From Micavibrio_A sp040381535 (GTDB taxonomy: Bacteria > Pseudomonadota > Alphaproteobacteria > Micavibrionales > Micavibrionaceae), in NCBI GenBank assembly GCA_040381535.1, contig JBEIHF010000007.1, positions 1 through 64,000 on the forward strand: a stretch of DNA of 64,000 nucleotides, written 5' to 3'. Shown here one piece after another: positions 1 to 6,347 of this stretch. Within the stretch, counting starts at the first letter, position 1; each line of letters starts with the position of its first letter. The notes beneath the pieces are model-generated. The model had not been told where the DNA came from, did not search any database, and saw nothing but the letters and a program-made list of their open reading frames with translations. The position numbers were made by a program, and so were the translations under genes.

Positions 1-1215
1 AAGGGCCGAATCTATAGCCGCCCATCTCATGTCTTTCAACGCACCATCCGGAATGCGCTGTTTTGTGCCGTCCGTTGGCCACTTGCCTGTTCTTTTATGA
101 AACTGAACGGCCGCTTCTAATATCTGCGCCACCGTAATATTGGCTTGTTTTTGTAGATTTTTTTTGTGCCCCGCTATTTCCAACTCATCCGGCAAGGACG
201 ATCCGCCGGGAAGGCCGCGAAGGCCCTGACGAAGGGCCGAATCTATAGCCGCCCATCTCATGTCTTTCAACGCACCATCCGGAATGCGCTCTTTGGTAAG
301 GGCTGATGGCCACTTGCCTGTTCTTTTATGAAACTGAACGGCTGCTTCTAATATAATCTCCACCGAGAGAGGTAACTTTTTACCAACGGCTTTTTGATCC
401 TCAAAAGGAAGATCTCTGATTTTTGGTTTTGGCGCTGCCGCCATCCCCTCCCCAAACAAACGAACACCTATCCGCTCCAGCCAGTTTGCAGGAACGGCAC
501 TGTCATAGCGCACCGTGTTGATAGCGCTGAGTGATTTTAAATTGTTTTTGGAATATCCTTCCCATGCGGCAGGGGACAAAATTTCATCGGCGACAAACGT
601 GATTTGTCCAAGCTGGTCACACACCGCAATCTGTTTTTGAATGCGCGGGATTTCCAAGATGATATAGGGGCGCTTGCGCATCATGCCAGGATCAAGTTCT
701 TCCACACGCACGATCATGTCGTCCGCGTAAATATTTTTCTCGGCCAGATATTCTACTAGTTGTGCCAATCTTGGCTGGAACACCGCGCCTTCAAATTCTT
801 CCGGCTCATCACTTTGCGCAGGCTCCAAACGTCCGTCATCGGTTAAGACCATGGATCTGGTATGGCGGATGATATGGGCGCCGCCTTTTTCAAGCAGGGA
901 TAAAACTGTGTCAAAATCATTGGCTTGACGCAGGCGGGTGTAAAAGTTGCTTGCCGCCTCCTCCAGCAAATCATTGGTGGATAGGCCCCTAAAGCCCACC
1001 GCCTTGGCATAGGCTCGCTCTAAGGCCGATGAAACATGACCGTTGTTTTGAGAGCGCACGTAATTTTCAAACGGCATCAGGGCAGCGATCAATTTATCCA
1101 ATCCAGCCTCTGATCCGTCATAAGCATAAGAGACAGCGTCAAACGCGGCTTTCACCACGTCTTTGACGCTCTGATCTACTGCCCCTACCCTTATATTTAG
1201 CGCTAGTTTTTTCAT
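1..1215 (-). CDS. Tandem 77-residue repeat protein, 3' end beyond window
   Basis: An open frame starts at ATG 1215 on the minus strand (MKKLALNIRV) and runs off the left edge, giving at least 405 codons. Residues 1 to about 275 form a domain I do not recognise. From about residue 290 comes a 77-residue repeat, one full copy and most of a second, with the pattern ILEAAVQFHKRTGKWP, then DGALKDMRWAAIDSAL, then RGLPGGSSLPDELE. The two copies are almost identical in DNA over long stretches (231-bp period, for example 1-66 against 232-297), which suggests recent duplication or gene conversion. From memory, similar RGLPGGSSL repeats occur in planctomycete proteins of unknown function. It lies 11 bp downstream of a second gene carrying the same repeat. 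No signal peptide or membrane segment is seen. Function unknown. Confidence 0.75.
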   Translation of the reverse strand, partial: MKKLALNIRVGAVDQSVKDVVKAAFDAVSYAYDGSEAGLDKLIAALMPFENYVRSQNNGHVSSALERAYAKAVGFRGLSTNDLLEEAASNFYTRLRQANDFDTVLSLLEKGGAHIIRHTRSMVLTDDGRLEPAQSDEPEEFEGAVFQPRLAQLVEYLAEKNIYADDMIVRVEELDPGMMRKRPYIILEIPRIQKQIAVCDQLGQITFVADEILSPAAWEGYSKNNLKSLSAINTVRYDSAVPANWLERIGVRLFGEGMAAAPKPKIRDLPFEDQKAVGKKLPLSVEIILEAAVQFHKRTGKWPSALTKERIPDGALKDMRWAAIDSALRQGLRGLPGGSSLPDELEIAGHKKNLQKQANITVAQILEAAVQFHKRTGKWPTDGTKQRIPDGALKDMRWAAIDSAL

Positions 1216-1226
1216 GGAAGGGCTGC

Positions 1227-1838
1227 CTAAATATTTAGGCCGGGAGGTGGATTGGATATTGGCGAGGTTCCGCTTGTGCCACTACCCTCGCCACTTTGAT
1301 CACCCAAACGCTCTCGCACAAATTCTTCCAATCGCCCTTCTTTCGCAGCTTTTTTAAAAGGCTTTAACGCATCCGGCAAGGAAGATCCGCCCGGAAGACC
1401 GCGATTGCCTTGATAGAGAGCTGAATTTATCGCCTTCCAGCTCATGTCTTTCAACGCACCATCCCGAACGGGCTCTTTTGTATGCTGAGACGGCCACTCG
1501 CCTGTTCTTGCATGAAACTGAACGGCTGCTTCTAATATTTGCCCCACTGTAATAACAGGCTGTTTACTTTGGTTTTTCTTGTGCCCCGCTTTTTCCAGCT
1601 CATCCGCCAAGGACGATCCTCCGGGGAGACCACGATTGCCTACACGAAGGGCCGCATCTATCGACAACCATGTCGTATCTTTCAACGCACCATCCGGATT
1701 GCGCTCTTTTGTATCCCGCCCCGGCCACTCGTCTGTTCTTGTATGAAACTGAACAGCCGCTTCCAATATCTGTTCCACCGTAATATCGGGTTTTTTAAGA
1801 TGGTTTTTCTTGTGCCCCGCTTTTTCTAATTCATCCAC
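1227..1838 (-). CDS. 77-residue repeat protein, probably 5'-truncated
   Basis: This is a 203-residue product if the GTG at 1838 is the start. It holds two complete 77-residue repeats of the same family as the downstream gene, followed by a short C-terminal tail rich in Gly, Ser and Pro. The frame also encodes the end of a further repeat (GFPGGSSLVDELEKAGHKK) up to about 1865. There the repeat stops in mid-unit, and a TAA in frame lies at 1869-1871. At the same point the other strand begins to encode an unrelated PAS fragment. I infer a rearrangement breakpoint near 1865 that removed the 5' end of a longer gene. No convincing ribosome-binding site precedes the GTG, so expression is uncertain. 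The next repeat gene starts 11 bp after the stop, in another frame. Confidence 0.55.
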   Translation of the reverse strand: MDELEKAGHKKNHLKKPDITVEQILEAAVQFHTRTDEWPGRDTKERNPDGALKDTTWLSIDAALRVGNRGLPGGSSLADELEKAGHKKNQSKQPVITVGQILEAAVQFHARTGEWPSQHTKEPVRDGALKDMSWKAINSALYQGNRGLPGGSSLPDALKPFKKAAKEGRLEEFVRERLGDQSGEGSGTSGTSPISNPPPGLNI

Positions 1839-1865
1839 TAAAGACGATCCGCCGGGAAAACCGCG

Positions 1866-2060
1866 CCATTATCGACGCCGTGAGCGATATCATTTTTGAA
1901 ACTTCGACAGATGGCCAGATTTTGTTCCTTAATGAAACATGGCAAAAGATCACGGGCTTCTCCGCCGAGCGTTCTTTGGGGCGCAATATCTTCGTATCGA
2001 TAATATGGGCGCGACCGAAAGGAATACTTTGGAACGCACGCTCCGCAATCTTGGAATAAT
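1866..2060 (+). pseudogene. PAS-domain gene fragment
   Basis: Read from 1868 on the plus strand, the sequence encodes IIDAVSDIIFETSTDGQI followed by LFLNETWQKITGFSAERS and LGRNIF. This is a typical PAS core (the D-G-x-I-L-x-x-N and W-x-x-x-T-G-x-S positions are kept) as found in sensor kinases and diguanylate cyclases. The coding signal begins abruptly at the breakpoint near 1865 and loses PAS character after about 1992. The frame then ends at TAA 2058-2060. Neither a start codon nor an output domain is present, so I read it as debris of a larger signalling gene carried in by rearrangement. Confidence 0.6.
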
Positions 2061-2430
2061 TTTTGAATCAAAACATACGACGATCAATGGCGGCATGAAT
2101 GTTTTGTCGGTAACCGATCCCCAATCCATAAAACAAATTAAAAAAACGATGGATTACCACACAATAGCAAACGTTGCTTGGTTTGACGGTACGGATAGAA
2201 ACCAAAAAGCCACAAAATATCTTGGCATTGATGGCATGACCGCCTCCGATCTAGCAAAAATCAGAAACGCCCTCAAAGAACAGGCAATACCATCCGTGGA
2301 AAGATTCAGCACCATACGCGGCGGCATAAATGTCATCGCGGTATCTGGGACCAGGGGATTACAATTGATAGAAACCTTCCAAAACGGCGGCAAAAACGGC
2401 GGCTCTGACCACACCTTCAACATCCAGTAA
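2005..2430 (+). CDS. Duplicated-domain hypothetical protein, likely N-terminally truncated
   Basis: The 141-residue product from ATG 2005 has two related halves: a G-I-x-F then HTTINGGMNVLSV segment near residues 15-38, and a P-S-V-E-R-F then STIRGGINVIAV segment near residues 95-118. Each is followed by a short helix-like stretch, so an internal duplication is likely. I do not recognise the family. The frame stays open upstream to ATG 1939, but that part overlaps the PAS fragment in another frame and carries no similarity, so 1939 is an unlikely start. No ribosome-binding site is evident before 2005. The ORF is probably the 3' part of a gene cut during the rearrangements seen on its left. 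Confidence 0.4.
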   Translation: MGATERNTLERTLRNLGIIFESKHTTINGGMNVLSVTDPQSIKQIKKTMDYHTIANVAWFDGTDRNQKATKYLGIDGMTASDLAKIRNALKEQAIPSVERFSTIRGGINVIAVSGTRGLQLIETFQNGGKNGGSDHTFNIQ

Positions 2431-2583
2431 CATCAAAATATCTGGTGTTGCACCCGCCATTCGCTAAACCCTCTTCAAGGCTAAATCCGCTTCGCGCCAT
2501 TCGCTTTTTTTAGGATCATCAAATAAGTGTAGCGGAAGTCTCTCGCAATTCTAAAACCGCATCGGAAATTCTAGAAAAAAAAT

Positions 2584-2639
2584 TGGCGGAGAAGGAGGGA
2601 TTCGAACCCTCGATGGACTTGCATCCATGTCGCATTTCG
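2584..2639 (-). repeat. Duplicated 3' half of tRNA-Ser (putative att copy)
   Basis: These 56 bp match 3587-3642, the 3' half of the intact tRNA-Ser(CGA), with one mismatch (G at 2621, T at 3624). The copy runs from the encoded CCA end to exactly the anticodon CGA, then diverges. Weaker similarity continues about 30 bp to the left, into the tRNA's downstream flank (2553-2583 against about 3557-3586). A tRNA 3' half duplicated as a direct repeat is the usual footprint of tyrosine-recombinase integration. The 5' half is absent, so this copy cannot form a tRNA. Confidence 0.8.
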
Positions 2640-2674
2640 CTTGAACCTTCGAGCCTTGGTGCGTTTTATCACTA

Positions 2675-2705
2675 TTGGCATTTAGCACTTTAAATTTGCT
2701 ATAAT
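2675..2705 (+). promoter_or_regulatory. Putative sigma70-type promoter
   Basis: A perfect TATAAT lies at 2700-2705, and TTGGCA at 2675-2680 is a fair -35 element, although the 19-bp spacing is longer than the ideal 17. It sits 28 bp before the GTG start of the metallopeptidase-like gene in an AT-rich stretch. Such a consensus-like promoter stands out from neighbouring genes and fits acquired DNA. Confidence 0.45.
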
Positions 2706-2733
2706 ATGCGTAGTTAGTAAATTTAGGTGTATT

Positions 2734-3444
2734 GTGGGTCCCAACTTAATTTCAGACAGATACATTCCCCTTAATGATGCAAAAAATCTGATAATTGCAG
2801 CCCTACATCAATATCATCCGGAGCTTGCCGACAGAGCGGCCGATATTCTTGAAAGAGAAGGCCACACAATCATCGATAATCCTGAAAGAGTTACAGGGAT
2901 GATGCAATGTCGTCCTACTGGTGCAGAAATAATAACTGACGAAAAACACCCTATGTATATTTCTAATGAATATTTCAACGCACGCTTCGGCCCTAATTTT
3001 ACTGAGCGGGGTAATACAAGAGAACATGCTGTGATAGATTATGAGTATCTCGGTACACCAAATTCAGTCATTTATCTTGCTCATGAAATTGGCCATGCCA
3101 TAGCCGATGACATCCAGAGAGAAAAAGGGTTAACCCATAAAGATTTTACTTCTGATCAACAGGAAGAGCAGGCTTATTTTGTACAAAGTATTATGTCCCA
3201 CTACACAGGCATTCCCTCTCCTGAGAATATAATAAGTGATAATTTAAAAAGTCAGTTTGAAGGAAGTGATCGCCCTAAACAATTTAAAGTCGCAAATAGT
3301 AGATTTAATGAAAGCTTAGCTATGGATTCTCAGCAGCGTCACGAGCAAATGGTTATGGCTTTAGCTGGAAATTTTGGTTCTGAAGGACCGCCTCGACAAG
3401 CATCAACGAATTTCCTTACAAACCAGCCCACTAATAGGCTGTAA
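2734..3444 (+). CDS. Putative zinc metallopeptidase (HEXGH motif), island cargo
   Basis: This 236-residue protein starts at GTG 2734. It has the zincin motif HEIGH at residues 117-121 inside a predicted helix (VIYLAHEIGHAIADDI). A candidate third ligand, Glu144 or Glu145, follows about 24 residues later in DQQEEQAYFV, an arrangement like gluzincins such as M3 peptidases. The rest does not match a family I know, and no signal peptide is seen. Base composition is clearly more AT-rich than in neighbouring genes. It is the only gene between the duplicated tRNA-Ser half and the intact tRNA, so it looks like cargo of a small integrated element. Its substrate is unknown. Toxin, effector or regulatory protease are all possible. 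Confidence 0.6.
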   Translation: MGPNLISDRYIPLNDAKNLIIAALHQYHPELADRAADILEREGHTIIDNPERVTGMMQCRPTGAEIITDEKHPMYISNEYFNARFGPNFTERGNTREHAVIDYEYLGTPNSVIYLAHEIGHAIADDIQREKGLTHKDFTSDQQEEQAYFVQSIMSHYTGIPSPENIISDNLKSQFEGSDRPKQFKVANSRFNESLAMDSQQRHEQMVMALAGNFGSEGPPRQASTNFLTNQPTNRL

Positions 3445-3586
3445 CAAGCTCTTTCGATGTAAAGTTCGAAAAGCATTTAGAGCCTCTAATGCTCCCTAGG
3501 ATAAACCCGAAGACTTTCGCGCCGCCGTAGGTCCGCTCCGTCCTTGCCGATAATCAAAAACTGCATAGGAAATTCTCAAAATAAAT

Positions 3587-3676
3587 TGGCGGAGAAGGAG
3601 GGATTCGAACCCTCGATGGACTTTCATCCATGTCGCATTTCGAGTGCGATACATTCAACCACTCTGCCACTTCTCC
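3587..3676 (-). tRNA. tRNA-Ser(CGA)
   Basis: A 90-nt tRNA is read on the minus strand. The acceptor stem GGAGAAG pairs with CTTCTCC, followed by discriminator G and an encoded CCA. The anticodon stem TCGCA/TGCGA encloses the loop CTCGAAA, so the anticodon is CGA. A long variable arm (CATGGATG...) is typical of serine tRNAs. The T arm GAGGG-TTCGAAT-CCCTC is perfect. Its 3' half is duplicated at 2584-2639, which marks this gene as an integration site. Confidence 0.95.
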
Positions 3677-3782
3677 GCACAAGGGTTGGAGGAGCGTTTA
3701 TAAAGCACTCAAACGGCCTTGGCAACGGCGGAAACCCCTCGAAAAACCCCCTCTTCCACTAAGCCTTCGGCGCCTAGTGAGA

Positions 3783-4655
3783 CTAAGCTGGTGGCTGGTT
3801 GCGCAGGAATATGCCTTTGCTGTCGTATTTCTTCAAAATCGCGTCCAGCGTGCCGTCATGTTCGATATCCAGCAAAATGTTATCGAGCATCCCTTTGAAC
3901 GCCATGTCCTTGGCGGGGACCAGCATCGCGGTAGGGAAAATCACCATCGGCTTGTCGGGAAAAAGCTGTTTGATCTTACCGGGGTTGGCGGCGATATATT
4001 CATTCGCCGTGCCCGCATCGAGCACCAGAAAATCGGATTTGTTGGTGAGCAGGTTTTGAATGGCATCCGCGCTTGTTGAAAGCTCCGGCAATTTTAAATT
4101 CTGGCTCGCCGTAAAACGTTTGGCCACAATCTGCGTTTCCGCAGAGCCGTCAATCGTCGTCACCGCGTATTGTGCATTGTTCAAAACTTCCGGCGCGACG
4201 AAATTGCGCGTTTCGCTTTCACGCACATAAACATACATCGGCGCATAGATTTGCGGCACGGTGGTTTGCAGGTTTTTGATGCGTGCGGGGCTGGGCCAAT
4301 ATCCAGCGCACGCCATATCCACGCGGCCCGTTTTCACGGATTCCACAACGCTGCCCCACCCGATCTCCTCGGTCCATTCGATCTTGAGCTCAAGGCGCTT
4401 GGCCGCCTCTTCCATCAGGTCATAGAAAATACCACTCTTCGCACCCGTCTTGGCATCTACAGAGAACAAAGGCGCCCAGGAGGAATAACCACAACGAATG
4501 GTGTTTGTGCGCAAAACGCGGTCATACGTGCTCTCATTCACATCTTTAGCGAAAGTCTGCTGCGAAGGCATCATATGGCCCACGAAAGCAATTAACGCCA
4601 AAACGGCAACAACATTTACATAGAAACGAACGCTTTGTTTAGCGAATATTTTCAT
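3783..4655 (-). CDS. Amino-acid-type ABC transporter substrate-binding protein (SBP_bac_3)
   Basis: This 290-residue periplasmic binding protein belongs to solute-binding family 3. An N-terminal hydrophobic segment (about residues 10-29) should direct export. The mature part opens with YDRVLRTNTIRCGYSSWAP, followed by a G-x-x-x-D-L helix (G75-IFYDL-80) and the GRVDMACAGYW segment (110-120), both typical of the fold. The start is supported by AAGGGA about 8 nt upstream. No permease or ATPase gene is nearby, so it is an orphan component that may serve a transporter encoded elsewhere or act as a sensor. A TrmB-like regulator is divergently transcribed across 93 bp of AT-rich DNA. A truncated leader of a similar protein occurs at 6207-6347. 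The ligand cannot be told. Confidence 0.85.
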   Translation of the reverse strand: MKIFAKQSVRFYVNVVAVLALIAFVGHMMPSQQTFAKDVNESTYDRVLRTNTIRCGYSSWAPLFSVDAKTGAKSGIFYDLMEEAAKRLELKIEWTEEIGWGSVVESVKTGRVDMACAGYWPSPARIKNLQTTVPQIYAPMYVYVRESETRNFVAPEVLNNAQYAVTTIDGSAETQIVAKRFTASQNLKLPELSTSADAIQNLLTNKSDFLVLDAGTANEYIAANPGKIKQLFPDKPMVIFPTAMLVPAKDMAFKGMLDNILLDIEHDGTLDAILKKYDSKGIFLRNQPPA

Positions 4656-4711
4656 GACTAAAATCCCTTTTTTTCATAAAACTTGAAGGGAAATTACAGT
4701 GTTGCGATATT

Positions 4712-4728
4712 AATGTAAAAATAACATT
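4712..4728. promoter_or_regulatory. Inverted repeat, possible operator
   Basis: AATGT (4712-4716) and ACATT (4724-4728) form a perfect 5-bp inverted repeat with a 7-bp spacer. It lies between the divergent binding-protein gene and the TrmB-like regulator. Its position suits an autoregulatory operator, but it is short and AT-rich and could arise by chance. Confidence 0.25.
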
Positions 4729-4748
4729 TTATATGGTATTTTTTAAAC

Positions 4749-5516
4749 ATGGCTTCGGATGCACTGCAAACATTGGCCCGCGCAGGCCTTAAAAAAATAG
4801 ATATAGCGGTTTACACGCATTGTCTGGCGCGGCCGCAGGGATCCTATGTCCATGAAATAACCAAAAGCACGGGCTTTAACCGCTCTTCAATTGATCTCGC
4901 CCTCTCCCGCCTGACCGAGCTCGGCTATATCGCCCGGAGAAAGGAAGAGAAGCGCTGGATCTTCAAGGCCACAAAACCCGAAGATGTTTTGGCAAAGCAG
5001 GAATTGCTCCTCGAAGATTTGCGCGCCGCCGTGCCGATGCTGGCGAAGTTTTCACAAAGCGAAGGCTTTATCGATTCCCAATTTTATCTCGGCAATGAAG
5101 GTCTGCAAAAAGCCTACGAACATATGTTGCTTATCATGCGCATCACGCCGGCGGATTCCGATGCTGGGCATCTACTCGGTATCGCGAACGGCGCAAAGGC
5201 CAATCATATTTTCGGTGACTGGCAACGCGAATATATCGAACGACGCAAACGTTTGAAACGCTGGTACAAGGCCGTCGCGCCCGAAAGCAGCCGTAAGACC
5301 AAAGCATGGTCGGACTCACCGCCCGATATGCGCGAAGTGCGCTATCTGCCCGACAAAACATTTCCGTTCAATGCGGGCATAGAAATGTGCGGGGATTCCG
5401 TGCTGATTTATACGGCGATGGAGCCCGTCGGCGGCATCATCATCCGCAACGCGATTATTGCGGATTCCTTCCGCACATTGCACAGCTTGATCTGGAACTT
5501 CGCCAGCCCATATTAG
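4749..5516 (+). CDS. TrmB-like winged-helix transcriptional regulator
   Basis: This 255-residue protein carries a winged helix-turn-helix at about residues 10-85 (helices LKKIDIAVYTHCLA, VHEITKSTG and RSSIDLALSRLTELGYI, then the wing RRKEEKRWIFKAT). After a linker, the sequence FYLGNEGLQKAYEHML resembles the start of the effector domain found with TrmB-family regulators. The family is best known from archaea, where members sense sugars, but related proteins occur in proteobacteria. Being divergent from the adjacent substrate-binding protein gene suggests it controls that gene. The ligand is unknown. The following LysE gene is convergent, its stop 8 bp away. Confidence 0.7.
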   Translation: MASDALQTLARAGLKKIDIAVYTHCLARPQGSYVHEITKSTGFNRSSIDLALSRLTELGYIARRKEEKRWIFKATKPEDVLAKQELLLEDLRAAVPMLAKFSQSEGFIDSQFYLGNEGLQKAYEHMLLIMRITPADSDAGHLLGIANGAKANHIFGDWQREYIERRKRLKRWYKAVAPESSRKTKAWSDSPPDMREVRYLPDKTFPFNAGIEMCGDSVLIYTAMEPVGGIIIRNAIIADSFRTLHSLIWNFASPY

Positions 5517-5524
5517 GGGAACGC

Positions 5525-6130
5525 TCAACGCGCCGTAGCAAACGCAACCCATACGGCCACGGCAATAAGGGAAACTGTAAAAAATATGCGGGAATATTTT
5601 TCCCTGCGCTTGTCGTTAAAAAAAGGCTCCAGCTTTGCCCCGAACAAAACAATGGCTACATGTATGACTGTGGCCACCCCCACATACAAAGCTATCAAGG
5701 GAAGAAAATGCAGCCATAAATTCCCCTCACGCGTGACATATGATGGAAACACCGTGACATAGAAAATGACCGCCTTGGGGTTTAAAATATTGGTCACAAG
5801 ACCACGGATAAAATAACGCCGGTTTGTATTTTGAGGCTGCTGTTGTCCTTCCGTATTGCGCCAAAGGTCATAAGCGAGCCACAAAAGATACAAAACCCCC
5901 GCCCAGCGTAGCGTTTCGTACAACCCGTCTTTTTGCAAGATAAGCGAAGCACCGCCCAACGCTACAAGTCCGATCAGGAACAACCCGCACGCCACGCCCG
6001 CGACAATCGAAAAGCCGGCCTTTCGCCCGTGCATGGTACTGACCAGCGCGATATAGGTCATGTTAGGGCCGGGCGTGAGCTCGATCAGCACACAGGTGAT
6101 GATAAAGGGAATAATGGCGTCAAATATCAA
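5525..6130 (-). CDS. LysE/RhtB family amino-acid exporter
   Basis: This integral membrane exporter has the family signature TPGPNM (residues 19-24 when TTG 6130 is the start), followed by HGRKAGF, and about six hydrophobic segments. The length of 201 residues fits LysE/RhtB proteins. I prefer TTG 6130 (MIFDAIIPFIITC) because it puts the first membrane helix at the N terminus. Longer starts near 6208-6223 add about 30 polar residues and overlap the opposite-strand binding-protein leader. Members export amino acids or analogues such as homoserine lactone. The substrate is not evident here. Confidence 0.85.
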   Translation of the reverse strand: MIFDAIIPFIITCVLIELTPGPNMTYIALVSTMHGRKAGFSIVAGVACGLFLIGLVALGGASLILQKDGLYETLRWAGVLYLLWLAYDLWRNTEGQQQPQNTNRRYFIRGLVTNILNPKAVIFYVTVFPSYVTREGNLWLHFLPLIALYVGVATVIHVAIVLFGAKLEPFFNDKRREKYSRIFFTVSLIAVAVWVAFATAR

Positions 6131-6206
6131 AATTTTTCCAGTCTTTCGTGCAAAACTATCGGGGTTTGGACTTTCGTACAAGGCTCCAAATGTGTATCCT
6201 GCAGCC

Positions 6207-6347
6207 ATGCATCGTACATACACCGCCCTACTTATCGCATTGGCATTATTGATATCCGCACCCGTGGCGGCGGCGGATTCTTCCGCGTTCGACCGCGTGA
6301 TGCAAAGCGGAACCTTACGCTGCGGCTATATGGTAGGCGCGCCGTAA
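6207..6347 (+). pseudogene. Truncated leader of an SBP_bac_3 binding protein
   Basis: ATG 6207 opens a 46-codon frame. It encodes a signal peptide (MHRTYTALLIALALLISA...AA) followed by AFDRVMQSGTLRCGYMVGAP, then TAA. The last part matches the mature N terminus of family-3 binding proteins, such as YDRVLRTNTIRCGYSSWAP in the gene at 3783-4655, and the rest of the protein is missing. Its stop overlaps the next start as TAATG, so translation could be coupled. It is either a decayed gene joined by deletion to the methyltransferase or a retained short leader ORF. Confidence 0.6.

Larger units (their letters stand above)
2431..2733. other. Intergenic stretch with tRNA footprint and promoter
   Basis: This gap of about 300 bp has no credible gene. 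It holds the duplicated 3' half of tRNA-Ser with its flank (about 2553-2639) and a promoter-like sequence for the next gene (2675-2705). An 11-bp motif, CGCCATTCGCT, occurs twice within 2455-2507. The rest shows nothing I can interpret. Confidence 0.6.

Noticed and set aside
1..420. CRISPR array, from the regular repeats at the left edge
   Set aside because: The period is 231 bp, units are coding throughout and translate to a protein repeat. There are no short repeats with unique spacers.
2584..2639. Second functional tRNA-Ser
   Set aside because: Only the 3' half, from the anticodon on, is present. The acceptor 5' strand and D arm are absent.
6131..6223. N-terminal extension of the LysE exporter
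   Set aside because: The added residues are polar, lie before the first membrane helix and overlap the opposite-strand binding-protein leader.
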